Shown here: one piece after another, positions 43,601 to 54,395 of the stretch
Numbering within the stretch: position 1 is the stretch's first letter
Layout of the letters: each line of letters begins with the position of its first letter
Assembly: GCA_016584305.1 (NCBI GenBank)
Contig: JACEEZ010018894.1
Span: 1 to 64,000, forward strand
DNA: 64,000 bases
Source of the DNA: Chionoecetes opilio
Taxonomy: Eukaryota > Arthropoda > Malacostraca > Decapoda > Majidae
Reading direction: 5' to 3'
Made by a program: the position numbers and the translations under genes
Notes under the pieces: generated by a model
The model's database searches: none
What the model saw: the letters and a program-made list of their open reading frames with translations, nothing else
Told to the model about the DNA's origin: nothing

Positions 43601-46600
43601 GATTAATGTTGCTAGAATTTAGTACATCCAGGGATGTCAACAAGAAAAGAAAAAAACTCTGAAAAAAAAAAATAGGGCGACCAACTCATCCGAGCGCAGC
43701 GAGGCTGACCGAGCGCAGCGAGGCTGACCGAGCGCAGCGAGGCTGACCGAGCGTAGCGAGGGAATCTCCCAGCTGGGGGTTCGGGTTTTTTGTAAATTTC
43801 ATGCTCGGAGAGCTTCTGAGAGGTCCTTGGTTATATCTATAATAATTTCTGGTCTCAATTTTGTCTTTTTGTGTCCACAATTTGTGTATATGTATTATAT
43901 ATGGCAGGGGTGGCCAACCTTTTGTGAGATATGATCTACTTTTTCTACAGTTACCCTGATGCGATCTACCAGCCTAAGATTCAAACATATTCCATAAATG
44001 TAACTGTAACAGTGTAACATCTTACTCCCACTCGAGGTATGAGAGAGAGAGAGAGATATTTTTTTGCAGTAACTGTAACACTGCTACAATTATGATATAA
44101 TAATTGTTAAAATACAATTACAGAGCACACACTTACATTATTAATGAGATGATTGGCACTGCATGCTGTCTGCTAACTTGGTGTAGTTAGGGCTGTAGTT
44201 GGTGATTGCTAGCTTTAAGCAGGCATCCAGGTGTTCATCTGACAGTGTTGATCGGTATTTTGATTTGATGTATTTCAGGTGTGAAAATGTTGATTCACAG
44301 AGGTAGGTTGAACCAAAAAAAGCTGTTAGGTACATGGAACATTTTCTGACATTAGGATACTTTTCTTCACTGAGAAGGTTCCAGAAACTGCCTCCTGTTG
44401 CCATGGATTTGATCTGAATATCATTTTGCAGTTTCAAAATCTCATTTTCAACTTCAGATGTATCCATGTTAAATAATGAGGCCATTCTAGATGCAATATC
44501 TTCAACATCTGTGCCTTTACCAAAGGGAAAACACATGTATGTTGCAACACGTTCCACTGCTGCTATATCTTGAAAACGCCTGTCAAAATCTGAGGCGAGG
44601 TTTTGTACCTGTTCAGTATAGCGACCACTGTTAAACTGATCACATTGTTTACCTTGATTTTCCAGTTCTGACATCATATTTCTGAAATTTCTCAGTGCAT
44701 GTTGCTGTAGCTGTGAAGACACTAGTTTTAGTTTCTGCTTGAATGCTGTCACAGCACTAATCATTTCAACTATAGTTTTATCTTTTCCTTGCAAATCTAA
44801 GTTCAGTTCATTAAACATACCAGTTATGTCTACTAAGAATGCTAAATCCAGCAGCCATTCTTCATTGTCAATGTGGGGGTGATGAGAAGGCCGATCTTTT
44901 GAGGCCAAAAACACTTTTATTTCAGGTAGCAGATCTCTAAATCTTTGGAGAAATTTACCTCTGCTTAACCACCTGACATCTGTATGCAACAACAGATCAG
45001 AGTGTTCTGCTTCACTTTCTTGTAACTGACTTCGAAACAGTCGCCTCTGAAGACTTCTGGCCCGAATTGAATTTACAATTTTGAAAGAAATGTCCATGAC
45101 TTCTGTCATATTCAACATTTTACCACAAAGTGCTTGTTGATGAATGACACAATGATAATTAAAGAAGTCCGGAAATCTATCATCACCCCTGCAAAGGGCA
45201 ATGAACCCATTGGTTCGACCAATCATCGCTGGTGCTCCATCAGTTGTCATTGATACGAGCTTGTTTACTGGCAACTGTGTCTTGTTGACAAAATCACTGA
45301 AAGTGTGAAAAATGTCCTCACCTCGGGTTTTTCCTTTTAATGGTAGAACCTTTAGTAATTCCTCCTTTGTGCTCAGATCTTTGAACACCATTCTAATGAA
45401 AATGCACAGTTGTGATGTATCGATCATGTCAGTAGTTTCATCAAACTGCAATGAAAAGAAGACACACTCACGTATGTCCTTGTTCAGTTGTTCACCCAAA
45501 TCCTCAGCCATAAATTCACAGCGCCTCATAACAGTGTTTCTTGATAACTGAACTTCTTTAATAGCAGACATAATTTCAGACTTGTTTTTGAAATTTTCTA
45601 ACAATGATTCTGCTGCTTCTAGAAAAGCCTCCTTGAATGTTTCTCCATCCTGAAACGGTTTTTTGTGCTTTGCGAGTACTCGGCTCACCTTGAACGATGC
45701 AATGGTTGCTGCCTTTGATTTTGAAGTCGCTCCTGTAAAAAGGGCTTGTTGTGCTGAAAGCTGTGCCTTTAGTTCTCGAATTTTCCTTTTTCGTAGCTCA
45801 CTTTTGGGAGGAAAATCACTGTCATACTTCTTGTGAAGACTTTTGAAATGCCTTTCAAGATTTCCTTTCTTCGCCAGTGCTGGGGATACATGACATATCA
45901 GACACACACACTTCGAATTGTTCATGGTAAAAAAATAATCTTCCTCCCACTCACTGTGAAAATGGTAAGTTTTACTTTTTTTAGCACTCGATCCAGCTCC
46001 AGCACTACTCATTTTGGTTCAGTTGATGTCTAATAACCTGTTAATAACCTGTTCGAAAACGAAAACGTATTACACGGGCGAGTTTTGCTTCAGCACTAGT
46101 CACTGATGTGTACTGGTTGACGCTGCTGTTCGCAGGAAATACGTAATGTAAACAGCACTTTACAACTGATGTAATGAAAGTAAACTAAAATAAATGCAGC
46201 TTTTTCCGTCCTTAATATTGACTATGTGGAATATTTCATTATTACGTGACTATTTCAAGCCGTCAGAACATTTCTTTACGAGACACTGATCCCAACACCC
46301 CTACACGTCCAACGTTTGCTGAAAACTGTGGAGGCTTGCGGGGGGAACAGAGATGCCAATTAATATTTGCGTTGACACTTATCAATATGATTCACGGGTG
46401 TAGACAAGACACCCTAACTCTGAGTAAACTTTTTATTTAACAGTCATCAGTATTTGTAAACTAACAAAAGCACACACTGGCCCTACAAGTAATGACAATT
46501 TATAAATCAGGTTTAACAGCAATCACCTATCACCTTCCTGTTACGAACGCGTACGGTTCCTGTCCACTGGTACGAACGCGTACGGTTCCTGTCCACTGGT

Positions 46601-49088
46601 CAGTTTCCGCCAATCCCCCCCAGGCTTAAAGGCTGCCAGTGCATGATAACACAGGAGTAGTCTGTCTTTATAAATAATTGTATGCAATGTATGGTGGTCA
46701 GACATGTCCATCATTATGAATATAAATATAACTTATTCCCAGAAAAAAAGAGAACTATAATAATCCAAGTATCATGAGTACTTGGATATGCTATTGCAGC
46801 TATTTGCATGGCAACTTCTGAAGGACGAATTATTAACAGGTACAGTAGTGTGATCGACATAAAACAGGCTTGTGATCGACCAGTCGATCGCGATCGACTG
46901 GTTGGCCACCCCTGATATATGGTATATCATGCAACTTAAATTGTCTAGTGATATATATATCCTATGTGATACATTGATATTGGCACCCTCTGGCCAATCT
47001 GGCTTGCCTCCTGCTGTGGCATTCCTGCATTAAACTCTCCAGGCCTGGAGCCTGCAAACTTGACACAGTGAGGGCAGTGTGCCAATCGATACCAGACCCC
47101 TGGGTCACCAGAGCTATCTCACCTGGCTGTGGCTGCTGTAATCCACCCCCAACATACTGGCTATGGGCTGCTGTATTCCACCCCCAACATACTGCCTCCT
47201 GAGCAAACTTGTAGCAGTGGAGTCAGGAGATATCGGCAGCCTAGTATTAACTTCCCGCTAAGCAGCCAAAAAATGTTTTATGGTCTGTGCTGGTTCAGTG
47301 GCCAGGGTCAGGTTCGCTGTGGGCTAGCCAACTATGTAACCCCCCCCCCCCCCCCTAAATTTTTAACCCGAATCTACACGATTCACAGAAATGACCCAGC
47401 TGGCAATAAAATACTCGGAAATCCGCGAATCCGCGGAAAATTGACATCCCTGTACATCATTAAAATGACAAATGCTGATTTTTTTTATAAACAAGGAGGT
47501 TTTCTTTGACGATTATGATTATGATGATACAGGAAGGGTTGCAGGAACTACCAAATGTAGGTCTACCGGCATCTTGTAGCTTCCTTCTGTTCTTATGTAA
47601 TCCCTTATCCGGATTTCCGAAAACCATTACAGTATAGTTTTCTGCTTATAACTTTTGACAGATTCAAACATTTCGGAATTTTATGATTTTTTAATCCAGG
47701 GTTTCTCGCATTCTGTGTTGAATCTGTTGAATTCTGGGTTGGTTTTATTACTAAATTCAGCCTCCTTCGGGTCAAGTCCCTTGATGACAGATGAAGATAG
47801 TACAAATACATACTTAGTAATATATTAGCCACTTTTATGCAGCAATGCTGCATGGGAGATACTTTTGAGGAAAATAATGGTTTAACTTTTGCCATGAAAC
47901 GGCCATGGCCCTCGGCTGTCTTTGGCAACTAATCTCCTAGTTCCTCTCCTTCCTTGGAGAAAATAGGGGTGGGTACTGGAGGGAAAGTTGTTGTCCAACC
48001 TCTTCATATCTTGTGTATGTGTGATCTAGACTGGTAGTGCAGGGAAAGGGAAGGATGCGTGGAGTTTAATGCAGTGTCTGTTGAGGCCATACAGTCTTCC
48101 TTGTTACACAATGTCCTACTGTACGATATTTCGTTCATACGATCTATCTTTTTTAGTACCCATTGCTTTGTTTACGTTGGCTATTGTTAGCAGTTATGAT
48201 TGCCCAAACAATCAGTTAAGCGCTCTGGAAATCTACAGTAATTTGTATAAGCGAGCAATCTTAGCGCCATTCATGCCCTGGCGGCCACCCAGCAATACTC
48301 AACTCAGTCTCCCACGCTCTTGTTTTCTTCACTACCCCAAGGTTCACTACCTTACACTGGCCTGCAAGCTCTATTGCCTTTGATATCCAGGCCAAGAGAG
48401 CGAGGAAGAGCTTCAATTTGGAGTAAGCTCAACATTGTTAAGGTTTCATCTGGTCTCCCCTCCCCACCTCCAATGATGATAACGAGTAAGGGTTTCGGGT
48501 GACAAGTGAGTTTCATGTCTTTATTCACGCAAATGCACACGTGATATATGTTGCTATTAGCTTATCCAATGATTTCAATACTGCACAGTACATAAAACAT
48601 CATTTACATGGCCTATAGGAGGTATTAGGACATTTATAAACTGGCTAAGGAATACATCCCTATCAATCCCATTAAAACTAAATGTAAAGCTGGATATACG
48701 ATGGACCACTATCAAATCGTGTTTTCAGGAATGTATCCCTTTCATATGAAGAAGGAATACTGCATTACAAGACGGGAGTCAGAGGGCCGTATGCTAGGGA
48801 GCCAGATGGGCATGAGTTTGCGTGGAACAAAATTGTCACTGATTATGGTATTATTTTCTAAACCTATATATGCTAATTTTTCTTTGTTTACTAATGGTGA
48901 AAGTCTGTTTGCAATACAGGTGTGCAGCGGAACACAAGGTTGCTGTCTTCTTCCAAGGGGAGCCATTACCCCTGACAGAGATATGCCAGGGAACAGTGTG
49001 TGGCTGGGAGGAGCTGCAGGGATGGCTTAAGGAGAAACACCTCTCCTGTGACCTCAACACCCTCTGTATGTTGAAGGACGAGCTCTAA
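34646..49088 (+). CDS. MINPP1: Multiple inositol polyphosphate phosphatase, nine exons, ER-retained
   Basis: Exons: 34646-34832, 39595-39740, 39891-40153, 41200-41325, 41862-42015, 42322-42535, 42915-42987, 43333-43466, 48920-49088, all GT/AG with matching phases. It is a histidine-phosphatase-superfamily enzyme that removes phosphates from InsP6/InsP5 in the ER lumen. Exon 1 gives a signal peptide (GFILWLWWLCW core) and LLSTKTGY. Exon 2 carries the ARHGTRYPT catalytic motif (His near residue 77). Exon 7 has YFAHDKT with the proton-donor HD pair (about 380-381) in place of the HAE of vertebrate MINPP1. Exon 8 has FVCPFSSNLAFVLY; the protein ends KDEL. Model length is 486 aa, close to human (487), but only if a duplicated GCCAC at 39634-39643 is discounted. 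As printed, the frame shifts at the active site. Exon 3 start is the least certain. Intron 8 hosts a hAT transposon. Confidence 0.9.
35300..38930. other. Homopolymer-rich, probably low-quality stretch in MINPP1 intron 1
   Basis: Throughout this stretch runs of 4-8 identical A, T, G or C occur every few bases (for example around 35900-36000 and 37700-37800), unlike the sequence on either side. Onset at about 35330 and end at about 38930 are fairly sharp. It looks like gap-fill from uncorrected reads with inflated homopolymers. No exon or repeat can be trusted here, and several open frames of 60-125 codons have no recognisable content. Confidence 0.6.
38890..39130. repeat. GGGCGAAATGAC repeat cluster, possible MITE
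   Basis: Words GTCATTTTGCCCCA and CAATTTGCCCC on one side and TGGGCGAAATGAC-type words (five on the other strand sense, 39036-39105) are inverted relative to each other. Possible degenerate TIR element inside MINPP1 intron 1. No target duplication resolved. Confidence 0.4.
39634..39643 (+). other. 5-bp tandem duplication (GCCAC) in the MINPP1 catalytic motif
   Basis: The exon-2 sequence reads CACGCCACGCCACGGCAC. Upstream, the frame set by exon 1 gives CSARQVWLLARH. Downstream, the RHGTRYPT frame that matches all later exons is displaced by five bases. Either a real frameshifting allele or an assembly error. Confidence 0.85.
44141..46012 (-). CDS. hAT transposase, BED-type finger, 623 aa, intact
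   Basis: DDE transposase of the hAT superfamily, resembling GTF2IRD2/ZBED5/SCAND3-type Buster proteins. Residues 1-70 carry a BED-like zinc finger (C37-x2-C40, H55-x4-H60). FSLQFDETTDM gives the first catalytic Asp (D191). TTDGAPAMIGR gives the second (about D258), followed by CVIHQQALCGK, a hAT C-x2-H motif. DVRWLSRGKFL is the conserved RW region. Near the C-terminus, TYLCESTFSHLKYIKSKYRS contains the probable catalytic Glu (CESTFS) and the hAT dimerisation segment, with LDACLKLAIT. It would cut and paste the element through its 15-bp ends. No introns, stops or frameshifts. Domestication is unlikely because the ends and 8-bp duplication are still perfect. Confidence 0.95.
   Translation of the reverse strand: MSSAGAGSSAKKSKTYHFHSEWEEDYFFTMNNSKCVCLICHVSPALAKKGNLERHFKSLHKKYDSDFPPKSELRKRKIRELKAQLSAQQALFTGATSKSKAATIASFKVSRVLAKHKKPFQDGETFKEAFLEAAESLLENFKNKSEIMSAIKEVQLSRNTVMRRCEFMAEDLGEQLNKDIRECVFFSLQFDETTDMIDTSQLCIFIRMVFKDLSTKEELLKVLPLKGKTRGEDIFHTFSDFVNKTQLPVNKLVSMTTDGAPAMIGRTNGFIALCRGDDRFPDFFNYHCVIHQQALCGKMLNMTEVMDISFKIVNSIRARSLQRRLFRSQLQESEAEHSDLLLHTDVRWLSRGKFLQRFRDLLPEIKVFLASKDRPSHHPHIDNEEWLLDLAFLVDITGMFNELNLDLQGKDKTIVEMISAVTAFKQKLKLVSSQLQQHALRNFRNMMSELENQGKQCDQFNSGRYTEQVQNLASDFDRRFQDIAAVERVATYMCFPFGKGTDVEDIASRMASLFNMDTSEVENEILKLQNDIQIKSMATGGSFWNLLSEEKYPNVRKCSMYLTAFFGSTYLCESTFSHLKYIKSKYRSTLSDEHLDACLKLAITNYSPNYTKLADSMQCQSSH
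46542..46599. repeat. 29-bp tandem duplication inside the hAT element
   Basis: TACGAACGCGTACGGTTCCT plus GTCCACTGG occurs twice without mismatch, upstream of the transposase start. Internal CGAACGCGTACG is itself nearly palindromic. It may be regulatory. Confidence 0.9.
47515..47605 (+). mobile_element. CR1-like LINE 3' tip
   Basis: AGGAACTACCAAATGTAGGT and CATCTTGTAGCTTCCTTCTG with TTCTTATGTAA match the last about 80 bp of the copy at 62155-62405. Severe 5' truncation. Confidence 0.55.
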
Positions 49089-50068
49089 ATGATGGCAACA
49101 ATAATAGACATATTTTATGTTATTATAAATGTCTTTATGAATCTGCCGCCTCATGTGTGAGGGAAAGGGTTGTGACATGAACTATTGTCACAAACCACCT
49201 GTAATCTCTGAACACTCAGTATTTTGAACAATTAGTATAATGCAATTCCTCATAAGAAAAAGAGGCTGTGTGCTATCAAGTACTTAGTTTATACATTCAT
49301 ATTTGTTTTATCATAACCTAAAATACTATCATTGATGTACCTATTTTGTGTCAACTGGAGGCTTTTGATTAAGAATACTACCTAGTTATTTCTTTCTCGG
49401 CTTTGCAGTATCTTCCTTATATTAAGGCCGCAGTACACATTGTGGATCAATAATTGACACTTCGGGTACAGCTCATGCTGGCATGAGCAGATGGTATGTC
49501 TAATGCTACCTTTTAAGCTCTTGCTAACAAAAGGTAATAATCAAATGTACAATTAATATTGAGTAACATGATTCTCAGCACATCAGTGACCAGAAAACAA
49601 TGCATAACATGGATGAGACATTGATGTTTATCTGCAGTCATCACAGGATTTCATAAAACCACCATATAATTACACAAAAAAGGTTTGCTTTTTAGAATTA
49701 CAGTATCATCAAGTATTATTTGAATCTTGCCGAGGACAACTCTTTCGACCATCTTTAACGCGGTAACCGGAGGATTAGAACCTGCTAGTGGTGAGCACAA
49801 GGTCCCTAGAAAAATTAAACAATAATCATGAGGATAGTAAACCTAGATAAGGGGAGTCCATAAAACTACAGAATGTAGAGATTTTGATGTATACAAACAG
49901 TAATCAGAGCTCTTAATGAAGATCACAAATATTTAGTCTTATTCAAGAGACCATTACAAAGTACATGTTGTGACATGTGGTAGTGAAGATTCATTTGCAG
50001 CTTTCAGTGGCTGGCCAAAGTATTATATTGTTATAAAATATATATATTGATAGTATTATGACCAAGAG
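49089..50068. other. MINPP1 3' flank, no further gene recognised
   Basis: After the MINPP1 stop the sequence is AT-rich. No strong AATAAA is seen soon after the stop; the nearest usable variant is ATTAAA at about 49815. No repeat ends recognised. Confidence 0.35.
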
Positions 50069-50515
50069 TTAAGGCCTGTCCAGACGAGCGGCCTGATTGG
50101 CGGGCATGCCCGTCATCAAGCACATTTGACGGGCAAACCATTAAAATGCCCGAACTCCCGTTAAGCGAAATTACCGTGCGGTACCCGGTGGCTTGAGGAG
50201 CTGCGACGCTGCCAGACGTAAATTAACATAGGGGATCCATAGAAGGCTTGCCTCCCACTCATCACTTCGTTGTAACACGGTTCATATCAAGAACTTTATA
50301 CACACAGTAATAATTATGCTACATAATACTTTCTTCGCAGTGGTACTGGACACCATATTAATTGTACCGCACTTGACAACCTACTGGTATCGTTGGGCAC
50401 GCCCGCCCATTCATCAACTCTGCCATGTAGACAACATTCACGGGCATGCCCGGCAGAATTTATCCGTCGACCGCGCTGCCTTCCAGGTACACCCGCTCGT
50501 CTGGATATGCCTTTA
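50069..50515. mobile_element. PIF/Harbinger-like MITE, 441 bp (TTA duplication)
   Basis: Ends AGGCCTGTCCAGACGAGCGG at 50072 and the diverged inverted partner ending 50512, with TTA on both sides (50069-50071 and 50513-50515). GGGCATGCCCG palindromes occur inside (about 50100 and 50441). The TTA target and AGGC start are shared in style with the zinc-finger element at 8363. Confidence 0.75.
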
Positions 50516-50575
50516 CAGGTGTTATTTCAAGTAGACAAGTGTTTATATATACGTACCTATATATACATTTTGGAA

Positions 50576-51289
50576 TACACACAAACCTCGATTTCCCGGA
50601 CATCGGATTTGCCGGACAAAATCCGAGGTCCGGGGATATGTCAGTCTCGGACAATTTTTTTTTTTTTTTTTTACGTTGAAATGCCTGGTCCTGTTCGTAA
50701 ATTGACCAAGTTGTCCGGCGGTCCGAGCGTCTCCTGTCACCCCTGGTCAGTGTCCGTGCCTCCCGCCAGGTGGCAGAATGCTCAGCGGTCGTATTGTTTA
50801 CATTTGGGCACACGACACTCACGGTTCACCTGCACGGCCTCCATTAGTCCCCTGACCCCAACTGCCCCTGGTGCAGGAACGTCTCTTAAGACTATTGAAT
50901 ACTTTCTGCTGGCTCCTGCCAGGTGGCAGCATGCTCAGCAGTCGTATTGTTTACATTTGGGCACACGACACTCACGGTTCACCTGCACAGGCTCCGTTAG
51001 TCCCCTGACCCCAACTGCCCCTGGTGCAGGAACGTCTCTTGAGACTATTGAACACTTTCTGCTGCCTCCCGCCAGGTGGCTGCATACTCAGCGGACGTAA
51101 AAGTCCGCGACGGGGTAGTTGATATTGGCGGTTGCCGGACAGTAAATACTAGACTAGGATAAACGTTCGGGGGTGGGTAATGGCATCGGACTTTTTTTAT
51201 TTATTTTTTACTGTTGCGATTCCCGGACTTTTGCAGTTCCCGGACCAGTGCTCCCCCCTATTAGTCCGGGAAAACGAGGTTTGTGTGTA
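50576..51289. mobile_element. Pogo-like MITE, 710 bp (TA target) with internal 153-bp repeats
   Basis: Ends CACACAAACCTCG-TTTCCCGGAC are inverted at 50578 and 51287, with TA outside. The inside has 2.3 tandem copies of an about 153-bp unit beginning near TCCCGCCAGGTGGC (50761, 50915, 51067). A plus-strand open frame across the repeats (50393-51100) is incidental. Confidence 0.8.
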
Positions 51290-53700
51290 CTTTTCAAAGT
51301 GATAAGGCTGAATTAATAATGCATTACAAAAAACAAGCTACGGTGTTATGACATTTGATTAATGTTTGCAATGTGACTTATTCAGACTAAATTATCTCAT
51401 TACAATTACCAGTTTTCCTAACTTATAAATATAATCAGTTGAATGTAAGTCACTTTGTTATGCTCTACTAGAAGAGTGGCATCCTTACCTTGCTTTGCTA
51501 AAACTTATCCACCAAATTTATGTACTAATTGTAGTGCGACCATTGCATGTTAGTGTTATGGTGGAAAATAGTAACTGGAATGAATCATGTGTCGATTATT
51601 AGCACTAATAATTGTTCCTTAGGTCTTGGCATTTGTTTTTTGTGTTAAGCATATTCTCAATGGTTACCTCAGCAGCAAGGCCTATTTCCCATCAAGCAGA
51701 GTATGTCTTACTGAGATCCACCGGGACTTCTACAAGAATCAATAGAAAACATCATCATGATGAATTCCCAATTTATGATCTCCTTCCTCCAACACTACCA
51801 CATCCTTCATTTGATGTAGCCATCCTACTGTAACAATCCGTTCCTCTCCCCTTCCCTCACCGTTTCACTCTTTTCTCTCTAATCCCTCCCTTTTTTGTGT
51901 GTTTTGCCATAGTGCCATATGACCTCTGCTGTCTGGCGCATTTCCCCCTTTTTGGCATTAAATCAATCTATCAATCTCAGGATCCACTGGGTAGGGTGTC
52001 CAAAACTCACACCTTAGTGTCCAGTAATAACATTGTCTGTTGGCAAGCATCTCCCATGCAACACTTAGGCCGAGCAGGAGTAACTTGTTCTTTAGATGCC
52101 ATCACCCTTGCAAGGGTCACCCTTGCAACACTCTTGGGATGTTACTTTATTTTAAAAGGAACTTTACAAGATAAAAAAAACCATCCCTCACCAAGACTGC
52201 TGCTTCATCTAAGATTTTTTTTTAAAGATTAGCACCACCACCACCATTTTCATATTAAACAGTAAAGGTGTATTTCCTTACAGTTCATAGCTTGTGTATG
52301 TCTTATCTTGTAATTGTGAAAAACACTCGTGGAAAAACACACTGCTTTGCTGTCAAATTCCCCAGCAGAAGAGCTTGGAATCAATATTCTCAACGAGTCA
52401 GAAGAGGTGCAGGGTTGGTAAACCAGGAGGGTTTGGGGGTAATGTGGTAGAGGGACTGGCCCCTATATAAATAGGGGAGGTATCATAATATGGTGAATTA
52501 TGATTTAAAATGGGTTGATAATCCGTCGACACCTCGTAACCCCCGTGGGTAAAGTGATACCGAGGGAAACCGTGCCCGTGGCAACCCTGAAGCTGTTTAT
52601 GACGAGCCCCGAAGCCAGCCTTGGTTTTGATTATTTACACTAAGCTTAAGGAAAGAAGTGTACATAAAACTTGTTCGTTTTGATGATTCAGACCATGTTT
52701 AAGGAAAGAAATATGGATAAACCTAGAACCTATGTGCAACTGTTTCCTTAAACTTAATTATAACATTTCTTCTGTTTTTTTATTTAGAAAATTGACAACC
52801 CAACATATCCTCTTCTCTGATTTTGATGATTTACAACAAGTTTGAGGAAAGAAATGTACATAAAGCTAGAACCCATGAACTACTCTTTCCTTTAACTTAA
52901 TGATTCTCTTTAAAAGATTCTCAGTTTTTTTTCAGATTATCCTCTCCACTTTTGTTATATCTGCCTCCCATTACCTGTTAATTGTTTACAAATAAAATTT
53001 ATATGTTGTGACTGACACTTTAAATGACTTCCTGTATTATACTACCTTTGCAAATAATGATCACTGACCACAAATTCATTACAATGGAGTTGGAGCTTCC
53101 TGAGGTGATATTGATGTGAGTGCTTGTTGTTACATAAGAATCTAGTGCTATATGTTGCCTGATCTGAATGTGTTGCATAATACCCAGATACACAAGTACA
53201 ACTGGTGTGAGTGAGCGCAAAAAATACTAACCCACATTTCCCTTCTGAAGTAAAGCCTACACATACAAAATATAGATTTTAATCACACTTCTTATACCAC
53301 ATGATAACAAGTATATTCATTTAAAAGTATATATTCACATATATATGCATACAATTCAGGTCTAATTACATATGTCATGAATAGGTAAACACACGCCAAA
53401 TCAGATCATTATCAGAGCGGCTGAACCAATGCTAACAATCATTTAAGTAAACAATAACCAGTTTAGAGAGAGAAATAATGAAGTACTATGATAACAGTAA
53501 GAAATAATGTTTTCCTTTCAGTGTAGCAACCCCAGATTCCATAGACTCACTAATGCACTGCATTTTGTGAAATTGTCATAATATAGTTTTAGAGGAAAAA
53601 GTCTAATTATGAACTTTAAACAAATTACATAGGAATAAATGTAGGACTACATGAATGTTTGTTTACAAATTGGGTAATTTGATAGAGATAGGCATAACTA
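51290..53700. other. No supported gene
   Basis: Mostly AT-rich sequence. Open frames at 51612, 51897 and 52268 have no recognisable domains. A short motif GAAAGAAATGTACATAAA recurs near 52650, 52710 and 52845 as loosely repeated about 100-bp blocks. Confidence 0.35.
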
Positions 53701-53705
53701 CTGAC

Positions 53706-53788
53706 CTCGTAGGCATAACTCTTGGGCTGCGTTGGCATAAGCTGACCCCAGTAACTGTTGCCATATGGGAAAGTTGCATTTGCCCACT
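53706..53788 (-). CDS. Orphan exon-like segment, unknown product
   Basis: Bounded on the minus strand by a strong acceptor (CTTTTTTTTCCAG) and donor GAG/gtcagt. It encodes EWANATFPYGNSYWGQLMPT then QPKSYAYE. The aromatic-rich, clean sequence and proper splice signals suggest a real exon, but no partner exons were found in this window and the family is not recognised. It lies downstream of TRAPPC6B on the same strand; an alternative 3' exon of that gene is possible but unsupported. Confidence 0.3.
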
Positions 53789-53814
53789 CTGGAAAAAAAA
53801 GTATTGTGATATTT

Positions 53815-54205
53815 AGCATACATACTCAAAGGTTTGAGACAATTAAAAGAGCAGCAACCAGGATGGCATCAAGCTTAATAGACCTACCATTAAATCTCCC
53901 AAAACTAGAAGAAAGAAGTGAAAGAGATCTAGGTACTAATACCCTACAAAGTCCTGGAGGTATTGGAGAAAGCTGATAGAGAAAATCTGTTTTGCAAGAG
54001 ATTTAAGAAATACAAGAGGAAATGGAAAGATACTGCAATGAATCACATGTTAGAGGGACATAAAAACAATAGTTTTCCGTATAAAGGTAAAGAATCATTG
54101 GACAAAATTAGATGCAGAAGTAATCCAGGCAAAGAATATTCATGACTTTAAAACAAAGCTGGATAAGAATAGATTGAAGAAAGGAAAGTATGAACATAAC
54201 TTTTC
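53815..54205 (+). pseudogene. CR1/Jockey-like LINE C-terminal remnant
   Basis: Broken frames contain QRFETIKRAATRMASSLIDL, LNLPKLEERSERDL, and later KLDAEVIQAKNIHDFKTKLD with KNRLKKGKY. The RAATRM-x-SL, LNLPKLEERR and F-K-x-K-LDK-x-R succession is the classic C-terminus of these reverse transcriptases. Frameshifts between each block. Located in the 3' flank of TRAPPC6B. Confidence 0.7.
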
Positions 54206-54395
54206 CTGAATGTTACAAATAGGTACAAAACACACAATATACACTAATATAAACAAATACACACACACAAGAGAAAGCTATAAAAACATCTACACATTGT
54301 AAGAAAACTGGAGGATGCTGAAACACATTATATCACTTTACCTTTTATGAATCCTCCCTAGAACAAATGGCCAGTGAGAGGCACCACCTTGCCAT

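Larger units (their letters stand above)
43897..46922 (-). mobile_element. Complete hAT (Buster-type) transposon, 3010 bp
   Basis: Terminal inverted repeats CAGGGGTGGCCAACC at 43905 and 46914 are perfect over 15 bp. The flanking 8-bp direct repeats ATATATGG (43897-43904 and 46915-46922) are identical. The duplication fits the nnnTAnnn preference of Buster-family hATs and not the nTnnnnAn of the Ac family. A single uninterrupted transposase (44141-46012, minus) lies inside. The right subterminal region has a perfect 24-bp palindrome (46879-46902) and a 29-bp tandem duplication (46542-46599). Intact ends, duplication and ORF imply a recent insertion, perhaps still active. It sits in MINPP1 intron 8, antisense to the gene. 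Confidence 0.95.
43623..47458. mobile_element. Older TIR element (6-bp duplication) split by a hAT insertion
   Basis: Ends CAGGGATGTCAA (43629) and TTGACATCCCTG (to 47452) are perfect 12-bp inverted repeats flanked by TACATC on both sides (43623-43628 and 47453-47458). Without the nested hAT the element would be about 806 bp. It contains four copies of a 19-bp GACCGAGCGCAGCGAGGCT repeat (43688-43761) and a C14 run at 47341. No transposase. CAGGG ends suggest a hAT relative with a short duplication. Confidence 0.7.

Noticed and set aside
47605..47928. 107-residue minus-strand open frame
   Set aside because: Intronic, no recognisable motif, and begins in a LINE tail.
48069..48540. 104- and 60-residue open frames
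   Set aside because: Within MINPP1 intron 8, no domain or splice support.
50393..51100. 235-residue plus-strand open frame
   Set aside because: Lies across the tandem repeats of a TIR element, has no start context or known domain, and repeats with the DNA unit.
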